From NCBI RefSeq assembly GCF_000787815.1, contig NZ_BBPO01000025.1, positions 1 to 33,850 of the forward strand: a stretch of DNA of 33,850 nt. The letters are read 5' to 3'. Below are positions 1 to 7,909 of this stretch, piece by piece. Made by a program: the position numbers and the translations under genes. How positions within the stretch are numbered: the first letter of the stretch is position 1; the number at the start of each line of letters is the position of its first letter. The DNA comes from Streptacidiphilus neutrinimicus (GTDB lineage Bacteria; Actinomycetota; Actinomycetes; Streptomycetales; Streptomycetaceae). The notes under the pieces were generated by a model. The model did no database searches and was not told where the DNA came from. It saw nothing but the letters and a program-made list of their open reading frames with translations.

Positions 1-650
1 CGCCCACCGGCGCGGCGAGCAGGGCTGCCGCTCCGAGCCCGCCCGCGGCCGCATCCGCCGCCGCGGCCCACCCGACGACGAGCGCCGCCGCGCGCCCCGC
101 CGCCCCCCTGGCCGCCGCCCAACTGCCCGACGAGGCCAAGGCATTGTGGAAGCCGATCGGCGCGCCGACATCGCGTCCGGCCGCCCACCGCATCGGCCTC
201 GACGAGTGTGCGGACACCACCGGCGCCACCGCGTGGCTCCAGCAGGGCTGGGCCAGCGCCGCGAACACCCCCGCCATCCAGGACACCTTCACCTACGCCA
301 ATCCCGCCGACGCCGCTCGGGCCCTCCAGCAGGCCGACAACGGCCTTCAGAACTGCCAGACCCCGCTGCGCGCCCTACAGACCCAGCACGGCCTGCGCCC
401 CGACGCGACCGTCGCCCGCACCGCCGCCGGCACCGACGCCACCGCCTGGCAGTACCAGTGGAACGCCGTCCCCGGCATGTCGGCCCCGGGAGAGCAGATC
501 CATCACGTCTACCTCGTCCAGTACGGCGACGAACTGACGGTCCTGCAGTACACGGACCTCGCCTCCGCCGGCCAGACCGAGTCCGCCACGCCGACCGGCG
601 ACCAGACGGTGCTGGCCACCCTGGCCGCCCACCTGCGCACCGCCCGATAG
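1..650 (+). CDS. C-terminal part of an exported protein with a PknH-like sensor domain (5' truncated)
   Basis: The reading frame is open from base 3 to the TAG at 648-650, so the start lies to the left of the window. The visible N-terminal part is a roughly 40-residue Ala/Pro/Ser-rich stretch, typical of the linker between a signal peptide, lipobox or membrane segment and an outer domain. A globular part of about 170 residues follows. It holds two well separated cysteines (in DECAD and LQNCQT), which could form a disulfide, and ends in a strand-rich region (HHVYLVQYGDELTVLQY). This layout resembles the PknH-like extracellular sensor domain found in many actinobacterial lipoproteins. That is family resemblance only, and no ligand can be inferred. 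A TTG at 144 would be an internal start, but the linker upstream is clearly in frame. The next gene begins 82 bp downstream on the same strand. Confidence 0.6.
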   Translation, partial: PTGAASRAAAPSPPAAASAAAAHPTTSAAARPAAPLAAAQLPDEAKALWKPIGAPTSRPAAHRIGLDECADTTGATAWLQQGWASAANTPAIQDTFTYANPADAARALQQADNGLQNCQTPLRALQTQHGLRPDATVARTAAGTDATAWQYQWNAVPGMSAPGEQIHHVYLVQYGDELTVLQYTDLASAGQTESATPTGDQTVLATLAAHLRTAR

Positions 651-732
651 ACCGCAGTTCCCGCGCGACCCCGCAGCTCAGCTCCCGCACCACCGCGTAC
701 GTTCCCGACCCACCACCGTTGAAGGAGCCGCA

Positions 733-2418
733 ATGGCCCGCACCAAGCGCAGCGCCCTCGCTTCCCTCGCCGCTGTGACCGCACTGACCGCCGCCACGAC
801 CGTCACCGGTCTGGTCGCCTCGACCAGCGCCTCCGCCACCAGCTCCGTGGGAGGCGCGATCAGCCCGGGCGAGATGATGTCCCGGGCCCAGTTCTGGGTC
901 GCCAACTCGGTCCCCTACAACCAGGGCGCCTACGCCGCCGACCCCGAGGGCACGACCTACCGCGAGGACTGCTCCGGGTTCGTGTCCATGGCCTGGCACC
1001 TGGGCACCAGTCTCGTCGTCACCGACGGCGGCCCGTCCTTCACCAACTCCGACGGCAGCCCCAACACCACCTACGACACCGGGATCGGCGCGTTCACCAA
1101 CCTGCAGCAGGGTGACGCGATGGCCTACCCCCACGACCACATATGGCTGTTCGACAACTGGACCAACAAGGCCACCGGCGACTTCACCTACTACGCGGAG
1201 AGCAACCCGAGCGACCCCACGCACGGCCCGACCGCCGCCAACATCAACAACTCCAGCCTGGAGGGCTGGCCGACCAGCGGCTACGTCGGCCTGCGCTACA
1301 AGAACGTCGACACCACCCCCGTCACCATCAACAGCGGCAACACCACGGACAGCACCTACTCGGTGTACAACCCCGACTCCAAGACGATGACCCTGTTCGG
1401 CGTCGGGTCCGGCGGCCACCTCGGCTTCACCAAGAGCACGAACGGCGGGGCCAGCTGGAGCAACTGGGCCGAGGCCAACGCGTACTGGACGCTGCAGGGC
1501 ACGCCGGACGCCCTGTACGACCCGGACGCCAAGACGACCCTGCTCTTCGCCCGCGGCTCGGCCAACGGCGCCATGGGCATCAGCACCAGCAACAACAGCG
1601 GCGCCAGCTGGTCGAACTGGACCCAGATGAACGCCTACTGGAGCAACTTCAAGGGCGACGCCTCGGCCGTCTACAACCCCGACACCAAGAAGATCACGGT
1701 GTTCGCGCGTGGCGGCGACGGACGGATCGGCTACACCCAGAGCAGCAACGCCGGCGCGAGCTGGTCGAACTGGTCAGAGGTCAACGCCTACTGGAACAAC
1801 TTCGCCAGTGACCCGCACGCGATCTACAACCCCTACACGAAGCAGATCACCGTCTTCGCGCGTGGCGGCGACGGACGGATCGGCTACACGCAGAGCGCGA
1901 ACGACGGCGCGAGCTGGTCGAACTGGTCGGAGGTCAACGCCTACTGGAACAACTTCCAGGGCGACCCGCACGTGCTCCTCAACCCCGACACCAAGAAGAT
2001 CACGCTGTTCGCGCGCGGTGGCGACGGACGGATCGGTTACACGCAGAGCGGCAACGACGGCGCGAGCTGGTCGAACTGGTCGGAGGTCAACGCCTACTGG
2101 AACGGCTTCAAGGGCGACCCGCGTCCGGTCTACAACGCGAGCACGAAGACGGTCTCGCTGCTCGCCCGCGGCGGCGACGGACGGATCGGTTACACGCAGA
2201 GCGGCAACGACGGCGCGAGCTGGTCGAACTGGTCAGAGGCCAACGCCTACTGGAACAACTTCCAGGCCGACCCGACCGCGGTCTACGACCCGGACACCGC
2301 CCAGGACACCACCTTCGCTCTCGGTAGCGGCGGTCACCTGGGATACAGCCAGAGCGTCGGCAGCGGCTGGACGAACTGGTCCGAGGTCAACGCCTACTGG
2401 ACACTGGTCAACCCCTGA
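733..2418 (+). CDS. Secreted NlpC/P60-like hydrolase fused to a seven-repeat Asp-box beta-propeller
   Basis: The start is ATG 733, preceded by AAGGAG at 722-727. Residues 1-36 form a Sec signal peptide (MARTKR, hydrophobic core, cleavage near ASA). Residues about 45-190 look like an NlpC/P60-type papain-like domain: Cys80 in EDCSGF followed by GDAMAYPHDH with His134 and His136 as candidate catalytic His. Such domains usually act on peptidoglycan peptides or other amides. From residue about 209 to the end there are seven repeats of about 51 residues. Each has a Y-N-P-D-T-K strand, a RGGDGRIGYTQS strand and S-x-N-x-G-A-S-W followed by SNWSEVNAYW. The S-x-N-x-G-x-S-W element fits the Asp-box (BNR) turn of sialidase-like and PLL-lectin propellers, with Asn replacing Asp. 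Seven repeats suit a closed seven-bladed propeller, probably a carbohydrate-binding module that anchors the enzyme to a surface. No sialidase FRIP motif is visible, so a sialidase is unlikely. Substrate unknown. Confidence 0.8.
   Translation: MARTKRSALASLAAVTALTAATTVTGLVASTSASATSSVGGAISPGEMMSRAQFWVANSVPYNQGAYAADPEGTTYREDCSGFVSMAWHLGTSLVVTDGGPSFTNSDGSPNTTYDTGIGAFTNLQQGDAMAYPHDHIWLFDNWTNKATGDFTYYAESNPSDPTHGPTAANINNSSLEGWPTSGYVGLRYKNVDTTPVTINSGNTTDSTYSVYNPDSKTMTLFGVGSGGHLGFTKSTNGGASWSNWAEANAYWTLQGTPDALYDPDAKTTLLFARGSANGAMGISTSNNSGASWSNWTQMNAYWSNFKGDASAVYNPDTKKITVFARGGDGRIGYTQSSNAGASWSNWSEVNAYWNNFASDPHAIYNPYTKQITVFARGGDGRIGYTQSANDGASWSNWSEVNAYWNNFQGDPHVLLNPDTKKITLFARGGDGRIGYTQSGNDGASWSNWSEVNAYWNGFKGDPRPVYNASTKTVSLLARGGDGRIGYTQSGNDGASWSNWSEANAYWNNFQADPTAVYDPDTAQDTTFALGSGGHLGYSQSVGSGWTNWSEVNAYWTLVNP
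1357..2415 (+). repeat. Seven tandem 153-bp repeats encoding propeller blades
   Basis: The coding sequence for the seven blades repeats with a period of 51 codons. The GGCGGCGACG-type core recurs at 1711, 1864, 2017 and 2170, exactly 153 bp apart each time. Blades 3 to 6 are nearly identical even at the DNA level around GACGGACGGATCGG, while blades 1, 2 and 7 are diverged. This suggests recent internal duplication or gene conversion of the central blades. Confidence 0.85.
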
Positions 2419-2430
2419 TCATCCAGCGCG

Positions 2431-2506
2431 TTCACGCGAGCCGTCCGCGTGAATGAAGCCGAGGCCGCCCCTGTCCTGCGGCTCCCGAACCGGGAGCCGC
2501 AGGACA
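2431..2506 (+). terminator. Two consecutive hairpins behind the propeller gene
   Basis: Thirteen bases after the stop codon there is an 8-bp stem TTCACGCG/CGCGTGAA (2431-2438 with 2446-2453). It is followed by a perfect 16-bp stem TGTCCTGCGGCTCCCG (2472-2487), loop AAC and its complement at 2491-2506. Neither has a U-tract, which is usual for high-GC actinomycete terminators. It may act in both directions, because the next gene on the right is on the minus strand. Confidence 0.75.
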
Positions 2507-2657
2507 CGCGTGTGTGCGGCGTCCAGCACGGTGCTCGGAGCCGCGGACGCAACCGAAGGGCACGTCGCAGTCGGAACCACTTGGCCCCCGCAAAGGAGCT
2601 GGGAAAGCAGCCTGGGAATCGCGGTGTCGAGCCCTGCTGGGGCGTGGGCGTCCCCGA

Positions 2658-2993
2658 TCAGATGGTGGGATGGCCCACGAGGACCCGGTCGCCCGTGTGC
2701 TCGCAGTGGTAGCCGGCCTCGGCCAGGAGGGCGGCGATGCGCAGGGTGAGTCGGAAGCTTCGGGAGCGGACCGAGGCGCCGCCGTGGGCGAGCGCCGGGG
2801 CGGCACTCGCATCGATCGCCGCGTCACCGGCGTTGCCACTCCAGGACACGGTCACGCCGTGTGCCCGGTTCGACACCACGGCCCCGAGTTGGCTGCTGTG
2901 ATGATCGGCCACGGGCAGGCCAGCATCGCGGAGGGTTTCGGCAACGGAGGTGAGGAGGCTCGGGAAGGGGGGCACGCAAGCAAGTCTACGCAA
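2658..2993 (-). CDS. Small protein of unknown function
   Basis: An open frame of 111 residues with high third-position GC in most codons. I do not recognise the family. It has no signal peptide or membrane segment. Visible pieces are GVTVSWSGNAGDAAID in the middle and a C-terminal part LRIAALLAEAGYHCEHTGDRVLVGHPTI that looks like an alpha/beta fold. The TTG at 2993 is the outermost start. The first codons (CGT AGA CTT GCT) are unusual for this genome and no strong ribosome site precedes it, so GTG at codon 7 could be the real start. It stands alone between the terminators of the propeller gene and the 3' end of the oxidoreductase gene. The coding call rests on codon bias and length only. Confidence 0.5.
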   Translation of the reverse strand: MRRLACVPPFPSLLTSVAETLRDAGLPVADHHSSQLGAVVSNRAHGVTVSWSGNAGDAAIDASAAPALAHGGASVRSRSFRLTLRIAALLAEAGYHCEHTGDRVLVGHPTI

Positions 2994-3159
2994 TGAAACT
3001 TTGGTGAACCTCGAATGACGTGTGTGGGCGTTTCGCGGTTCGGGCAGCGGTGACGACGACGAATCGCCCGCCCCGCCCCGCCCGGACGGCGTCGGCGGCC
3101 GCGACAGCGTCGCGACCGGCGGCCGTGGAGGCTGACGCGGCTGGCGGCGGATGGCGCAG

Positions 3160-4143
3160 TCACGTGACGGGGGTGGTGCGAAGGACGAGCTTGCCGCGGG
3201 TGCGGCCGTTCTCGCCGTGCGCGTGGGCCTGGGCCGCCTGCTCCAGCGGGAAGACCTCCTCCACCTCGATCGCGACCTCGCCCGCGTCGATCAGCTCCGC
3301 GATCCGGGTGAGCGCGGGGCCGTCGGGCTCGACCAGGAACGGGGTGACGCGGACGCCCATGGCTGATGCGGTGTCGGCTAGTTCGGGGGAGACGCCAGCG
3401 GGGACGGCCACCAGCAGGCCGTCCGGTCGCAGGACGGCCAGGGAGCGCAGGGCGGTCTTGTCGTGGGTGTCGCCGACCAGGTCGACGACGACGTCGACGG
3501 CGCGTGCGACGTCCTCGAAGCGGACGGCGGTGTAGTCGATCACCTCGTCGGCGCCGAGCTCCTTGAGCCATGCGTGGCGACCCGCACTGGCCGTGGCGAC
3601 GACGTGCGCGCCCAGGTGCTTGGCGAACTGGACCGCCAGGTGCCCCACGCCGCCCGCGGCGGCGTGGACCAGCACCCGCTGTCCGGCCCGGACGTCGGCG
3701 GTGTCCACCAGCGCCTGCCACGCGGTGAGCGCCGCGAGCGGAACCGCTGCGGCGTGATCGTGATCGATCGTCGCCGGCTTGCGGGCGAACTGGCGGGCGG
3801 GCGCGGTGACGTACTCGGCATAGCCGCCCGCCGCACGCGGGAACCAGGGCATGCCGTAGACCTCGTCGCCCACCGAGAGGGTGGTGACGCCGAAGCCGAC
3901 CGCCTCGACCACGCCGGAGACGTCCCAGCCCAGGACGAACGGGGGCTGTCCGAGCACCCCGGCCATGCCGCTGCCCGCCCTGGTCTTCCAGTCCACCGGG
4001 TTCACCCCGGCGGCGTGGACGCGCACCAGCACCTCGGTCGGCAGCGGCTCGGGCCGCGGCACCTCCCGGACCCGGAGCACCTCCGGACCTCCGAACGCGT
4101 CCTGGACCACCGCGCGCATCGTCTTCTGCTTCTGTGCGGACAT
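3160..4143 (-). CDS. NADP-dependent quinone-oxidoreductase-type enzyme (MDR superfamily)
   Basis: A 327-residue protein of the medium-chain dehydrogenase/reductase superfamily, quinone-oxidoreductase branch. The N-terminal GroES-like domain (about 9-130) has the typical AAGVNPVDWKTRAG and GWDVSGVVEAVG motifs. The Rossmann domain carries the glycine-rich AAAGGVGHLAVQFAK (161-175) and ends with GKLVLR. Zinc-binding cysteines of alcohol dehydrogenases are absent, which agrees with the zinc-free QOR group. Such enzymes reduce quinones or enones with NADPH in the cytoplasm. The start ATG 4143 has AGGGA-like sequence upstream. ATG at codon 9 (MRAVVQ) is an alternative start. It is transcribed divergently from an HxlR regulator that probably controls it. 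Confidence 0.85.
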   Translation of the reverse strand: MSAQKQKTMRAVVQDAFGGPEVLRVREVPRPEPLPTEVLVRVHAAGVNPVDWKTRAGSGMAGVLGQPPFVLGWDVSGVVEAVGFGVTTLSVGDEVYGMPWFPRAAGGYAEYVTAPARQFARKPATIDHDHAAAVPLAALTAWQALVDTADVRAGQRVLVHAAAGGVGHLAVQFAKHLGAHVVATASAGRHAWLKELGADEVIDYTAVRFEDVARAVDVVVDLVGDTHDKTALRSLAVLRPDGLLVAVPAGVSPELADTASAMGVRVTPFLVEPDGPALTRIAELIDAGEVAIEVEEVFPLEQAAQAHAHGENGRTRGKLVLRTTPVT

Positions 4144-4224
4144 GGCTCATCCCTCGCCGTCGCATGGTGCGGAGGGCCCTTCTCCGGCCTCCGCGCTGAC
4201 GGGAATGAAGCTACGGGCGAGGGC

Positions 4225-4248
4225 GTAGTTACCCGCAAGGGGAACTAC
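4225..4248. promoter_or_regulatory. Candidate HxlR operator between the divergent oxidoreductase and regulator genes
   Basis: The arms GTAGTTACCC (4225-4234) and GGGGAACTAC (4239-4248) form a 10-bp inverted repeat with one mismatch, separated by GCAA. It lies in the 141-bp divergent promoter region, in a locally AT-richer patch. HxlR-family dimers typically bind such GTA...TAC type palindromes in the shared promoter of their own gene and a redox enzyme gene. Confidence 0.55.
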
Positions 4249-4284
4249 TTCCCTATGGGAAGCATCCAGGTGAGGAGCACATCC

Positions 4285-4656
4285 ATGGCGACCAGCTGCC
4301 CCAGCGGCCAACACGCGCACCACGACGTCTACGCCGCGCAGTGCCCCTGCCGGGCCCTGCTCGACCTGCTGGCCAACAAGTGGTCCGCCTTGGCCATCGG
4401 CGCCCTGGAGGACGGCCCGCAGCGCTTCGGCGAACTCCAGCGCAGGCTTCAGGGCGTCAGCCCCAAGGTGCTCACCCAGACCCTGCGCCGACTGGAGGAC
4501 TTCGGCCTCCTCGACCGCACGGTCTACCCGGCGGTGCCGCTCCACGTCGAGTACGCGCTCACCGCGCTGGGCAAGAGCGCCGCCGTCCCGCTCAACCTGC
4601 TGCGCACCTGGGTGGAGGAGAACATCGACAGTACGACGGGCCCGGCCGGGGCCTGA
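4285..4656 (+). CDS. HxlR-family transcriptional regulator
   Basis: A 123-residue winged-helix protein. The family signature is clear: CPCRALLDLLANKW near residue 20, then LTQTLRRLEDFGLLDR as recognition and wing region, and YALTALGKSA towards the C-terminus. Three cysteines (5, 20 and 22) are present. The Cys near position 20 matches the conserved N-terminal cysteine that HxlR/YodB-type regulators use to sense quinones, diamide or aldehydes. The start ATG 4285 is chosen because GAGGAG at 4272-4277 precedes it. The frame stays open far upstream, but that part lies antisense to the oxidoreductase gene. It is divergent from the oxidoreductase, suggesting a local redox or electrophile stress switch. 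Confidence 0.88.
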   Translation: MATSCPSGQHAHHDVYAAQCPCRALLDLLANKWSALAIGALEDGPQRFGELQRRLQGVSPKVLTQTLRRLEDFGLLDRTVYPAVPLHVEYALTALGKSAAVPLNLLRTWVEENIDSTTGPAGA

Positions 4657-4666
4657 CGCCCGGCGC

Positions 4667-4870
4667 TCAGGGCGACGTGCCGTCGAGGGAGGAGCGGGTG
4701 GCGCAGTGATCGGCGCCGTCGGTGAGGCCGTCGCGAACGAGCATCAGCACCTGCGTCAGCTGCGCGCGCCGGCCGGCCTCCCCGGCTGGTCGCCGCGGGG
4801 CCCGAGTCGCCGCCGTCGCCGCGGGCACCGGAGTTGCCTGCTCCAGAGGCCCGCCGAGGCAACCGGGGGC
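4667..4870 (-). pseudogene. Possible remnant of a regulator gene C-terminus
   Basis: A minus-strand frame ending with TGA at 4667-4669 reads RRAQLTQVLMLVRDGLTDGAD and then a short tail. This looks like the last helix of a TetR-type regulator, with coding-like third-position GC in the last 40 codons. Further upstream the frame turns into Ala/Pro/Gly-rich sequence and runs into the strong hairpin at 4889-4928, with no start codon or DNA-binding domain. It may be a decayed gene end or chance. Confidence 0.2.
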
Positions 4871-4888
4871 CCCTGGCCCGGCAGCGCG

Positions 4889-4928
4889 CCCCGCCCGGCC
4901 CGGCCGCTGAAGGCCGGGCCGGGCGGGG
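4889..4928 (-). terminator. Strong rho-independent-like hairpin behind the first GH87 gene
   Basis: A perfect 17-bp stem: CCCCGCCCGGCCCGGCC at 4889-4905 pairs with 4912-4928 around the 6-base loop GCTGAA. It lies 8 bases beyond the stop codon of the minus-strand GH87 gene and has no U-tract. Confidence 0.8.
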
Positions 4929-4936
4929 TGGCGGGG

Positions 4937-7909
4937 TCAGAAGCCGCTGTCGCCGGGGCCGCGGTTGACGGTGTAGCCGCCGGGGTTGTTGAGGCCGCCG
5001 GATGCGGCGCCGGTGACGGTGACGTAGTTCGCGGTCATGCTGCCGGTGACATTGGAGATGTCGATGCCGTAGGTGCCGGCGCCGGTGATCGTCAGGTGGT
5101 CGAGGGTGAGGTTGCTGATCTGCTTGCCGTAGCTGAGCAGAACCCCTTGATAGGTGGCGCGGGTGACGGTGTTGTTCGTGATGGTCACGGGCTGGGTGAT
5201 GTCGGTGGTGCTGGCGTAGATCCACAGGGCGCCGAGCGAAGAGCCCCAGTTGGAGTTGTACGACCCTGCCCGGACCAGAGCGTTGCCGCTGACCGTTGTC
5301 GGTCCGGTGAAGCCGCCGCCGAAGGCGGTGCTGACGGTGATGCCCGAGCCGAAGGCGACGGTGTCGGAAACGAGGTTGTCGGAGACGGCGTTGTTGCCGC
5401 CGCCGTAGACGCCGATGCCGTTGGCCTGGATCGGGCTGCTGACGGTGTCGTTGCTCAGTGAGCAGCCGGTGACGTTTCCGCCCTCGGTGTCGAGGGCCAG
5501 TTCGTCGTCGCCGGTGTTGCGGACCTCGGTCTGGTCCACCCGTGTGCCGGTGCTGCCGCCGTGGACGTGGATGCCGTCCGCGAAGACGTCGCGCACCCGG
5601 GTGTCCACCACGTGCAGGCCGTTGCCGGGGGCGGCCCAGATGCCGACCTTGGTGTGCTCGATCCACACGTCGTCGATGAGCGATCCGGAGGCGAAGGTCC
5701 CCTCGATGCCGGCGGCGCCGGAGTCGTTGTTGCGGAAGGTCTGGTCGCCGGTGATGCTCAGGTCCGCGACCTGGTTGGTGCCGCCGGTGGCGAAGAGGCC
5801 GCCGGCGCCGTTGGGGGCCGTGGACTGGATCGTGGTGTACCACTCGCCGGCGCCGCGCAGGGCGACGTTGGCGAAGTTGATCCGGCCCGAGATCAGGTAG
5901 GTGCCGGGCGGGAACCACAAGCCGGTTCCGCTGCCGGTCAGCGCGCTGAGTGCGTTGTTGAGGGCACTGGTGTCGTCGGCGCCGCTGTTGGGGGTGACGC
6001 CGTAGTTGGTGACGGAGGTGTAGCCGGTGGCCGGCATGGTGAATGCGGGGTCGACCTGCTCCGCGTCCAGGACGTCGACGGTGTAGGAGGCGGCAGAGTC
6101 GGCGGCGTCCTTCTGGAGCTTGAGGACGGTGCCCGCGGGCCAGTTGCCGATCAGTGCGCGCGTCTCGTCGTAGAAGTGGTGCGCGACGCCGCTGCTCGGG
6201 GAGTGGGTGTCGTAGTAGCCGCCGCCGTAGAGCCAGGAGTACTGGCTGGTCAGGCTGAGGTCCTGCAGCTTGGCGCCGTTGGCGTAGAGCGCGAGGGGGG
6301 CGGTCGCGGTCGAGCCGTCGGAGTTGTCGGGGATGGAGTAGCGCAGCACGACGGCGTTGGCGGGCTCGGTCAGCGTGAACTGGACGTACTGTCCGGTGCT
6401 GGTGAGCTGCACGGCCTGACGGCCCGTCGCCTCGGCCTGCAGGCTCGGGTAGCTGGTGCTGTAGGGCAGCACGGTGCCGTTGGTCTGGGCGGAGGAGGCG
6501 GCGTACTCGGTGTAGGGCACGGTCGCGCCCTGGGTGGCGAGCGCGACGCCGCCGGTGAGGGCGACGCTGTTGATCGCGATGTTGCCGCTGTCGCCCGGGT
6601 CGGTGTGGTAGCCGATCAGGTTCAGGCCCGAACGGAGCGTCACGTTCTGGGTGGAGCTGAGCCATCCGCTGCCTGCGGGCAGGCTGATCCGGCCGCTGCG
6701 CACGCCGTTGAGGTAGAGCGAGACGGTCTGCGCCGTGCCGGTGGAGTTGGCGTAGGCGAGGGCGAGCGGGTAGCTGCCCGCGCTGGGCACGTCCGTGGTG
6801 AAGTCGGCGACGGCGCCGGTCGCGGCGAACCCGGTCAGGTAGCCGCTGCCGGTGTATCCGGCCAGGGAGGTCGCGAGCGCCGGCCCGCCGGTCGCGAACG
6901 CGGCGTCAGCCTGGTAGGTCTGCGCGTTCCCGCCACCGCCGCTGCTGTTCGTCGGAGTGGGGCTGGGCGAGGGGCTCCCGGACGCCGTGCCGACCGTGAT
7001 GTCGTCGAGGTTGACGTTCCCGGTGTCGGTCGAGTCGAACTTGTACCCGATGGTGTCGCTGCCGGAGGTGAGGGTCAGCGTGTCGGTCTGGGTGGTCCAG
7101 GTGTTCCAGTCGGCGGTCGCGGCGAGCGAGTCCTGCTGGACCTTGGTGCCGTTGACGTAGACGGAGAGCGTCTTGGCGGAGCCGTTGCCGTTGGCGTAGC
7201 GCAGGGTCACCGGCGTCGGGCCGGTCGCTGCGGCGGTGACGGTGAAGACGGTGTCTGCGGTGCCCTTGTCCGTGTCGGTGTAGCCGGCGACGAAGCCCGT
7301 GCCGGTGTAGCCGGTGTGGTCGGAGGCGACCACGGCCCCGCCCGACAGGGCGGCGTTCTCCGCCTCGTACTGGCCCGGCGGGGGCGGCGGGACGGCGTCG
7401 ACGCTGATGTTGTCGAGGTTGACGTTGCCGCTGTCGGTGGAGTCGAACTTGTAGGCGATGGTGTCGCTGCCGGAGGTGAGGCTCACCGGCGTGGCGACCG
7501 TGCCCCAGGTGTTCCAGTCGGCGGTACCGGGCAGGGAGATCTGCCCGGTCCTGCCGCCGTTGACGTACACGGACAACGTCATCGTCGACCCGGTGCCGTT
7601 GGCGTAGCGCAGGGTGGACGTGTACGCCCCGGAGGTGGCGGCGGTGACGGTGAAGACGGTGTCTGCGGCGCCCTTGTCCGTGTCGGTGTAGCCGGCGACG
7701 AAGCCGGTGCCGGTGTAGCCGGTGTGGTCGGAGGCGACCACGGCCCCACCCGACAGGGCGGCGTTCTCCGCCTCGTAGACGGTGGCGGCCGCATGCGCCG
7801 CCGGGGCGGCGCTCCAGGCGACGGCGAGGGTCAGCAGCAGGGCGATCACGCTGAGCACGGCGAGGGGCAGCGCGCGGGCGCGCGAAACCCCCGGGGGAGG
7901 GACGGACAT
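4937..7909 (-). CDS. Secreted GH87-type alpha-1,3-glucanase/mycodextranase with three N-terminal CBM35-like modules
   Basis: A 990-residue secreted enzyme. The start ATG 7909 is chosen because AGGAG precedes it by a few bases and a signal peptide follows at once (residues 1-41, ending AHAAA). Residues 44-171 and 181-306 are two almost identical CBM35/CBM6-like modules beginning YEAENA and ending GNVNLD. After an S/P/T/G linker a diverged third module spans 332-451. Residues about 460-620 form a beta-sandwich shared with the second GH87 enzyme of this locus. Residues about 625-990 are a right-handed beta-helix that starts like Pectate_lyase_3 (NYGVTPNSGADDTSALNNAL). Asp778 in FADGI and Asp801-Asp802 in NTGDDELAL are spaced 23 residues. 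As I recall, this matches the three catalytic aspartates of Paenibacillus GH87 alpha-1,3-glucanase. GH87 enzymes hydrolyse alpha-1,3-glucan or nigeran, and the exact linkage cannot be read from sequence. It is the first gene of the glucan locus, on the opposite strand to the transport operon. Confidence 0.8.
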   Translation of the reverse strand: MSVPPPGVSRARALPLAVLSVIALLLTLAVAWSAAPAAHAAATVYEAENAALSGGAVVASDHTGYTGTGFVAGYTDTDKGAADTVFTVTAATSGAYTSTLRYANGTGSTMTLSVYVNGGRTGQISLPGTADWNTWGTVATPVSLTSGSDTIAYKFDSTDSGNVNLDNISVDAVPPPPPGQYEAENAALSGGAVVASDHTGYTGTGFVAGYTDTDKGTADTVFTVTAAATGPTPVTLRYANGNGSAKTLSVYVNGTKVQQDSLAATADWNTWTTQTDTLTLTSGSDTIGYKFDSTDTGNVNLDDITVGTASGSPSPSPTPTNSSGGGGNAQTYQADAAFATGGPALATSLAGYTGSGYLTGFAATGAVADFTTDVPSAGSYPLALAYANSTGTAQTVSLYLNGVRSGRISLPAGSGWLSSTQNVTLRSGLNLIGYHTDPGDSGNIAINSVALTGGVALATQGATVPYTEYAASSAQTNGTVLPYSTSYPSLQAEATGRQAVQLTSTGQYVQFTLTEPANAVVLRYSIPDNSDGSTATAPLALYANGAKLQDLSLTSQYSWLYGGGYYDTHSPSSGVAHHFYDETRALIGNWPAGTVLKLQKDAADSAASYTVDVLDAEQVDPAFTMPATGYTSVTNYGVTPNSGADDTSALNNALSALTGSGTGLWFPPGTYLISGRINFANVALRGAGEWYTTIQSTAPNGAGGLFATGGTNQVADLSITGDQTFRNNDSGAAGIEGTFASGSLIDDVWIEHTKVGIWAAPGNGLHVVDTRVRDVFADGIHVHGGSTGTRVDQTEVRNTGDDELALDTEGGNVTGCSLSNDTVSSPIQANGIGVYGGGNNAVSDNLVSDTVAFGSGITVSTAFGGGFTGPTTVSGNALVRAGSYNSNWGSSLGALWIYASTTDITQPVTITNNTVTRATYQGVLLSYGKQISNLTLDHLTITGAGTYGIDISNVTGSMTANYVTVTGAASGGLNNPGGYTVNRGPGDSGF
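7233..7781 (-). repeat. Recent intragenic duplication of the CBM35 module
   Basis: The segments 7233-7373 and 7641-7781, offset by exactly 408 bp (136 codons), differ by only a few bases. They encode the N-terminal halves of the two CBM35 modules. The remaining halves have diverged more, which points to duplication followed by partial gene conversion. Confidence 0.8.

Noticed and set aside
733-2418. Sialidase interpretation of the Asp-box repeat protein
   Set aside because: Asp-box turns occur in many propellers. No RIP/FRIP motif or arginine triad pattern is visible, and the N-terminal domain is papain-like.
3100-3114. Hairpin CGCGAC-AGC-GTCGCG behind the oxidoreductase gene
   Set aside because: Only 6 bp of stem, 45 bases from the stop codon, in sequence where such short inverted repeats are expected by chance.
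3463-4284. N-terminal extension of the HxlR regulator frame
   Set aside because: The frame is open upstream only because it runs antisense to the oxidoreductase gene. The HxlR family length and the GAGGAG ribosome site fit ATG 4285.
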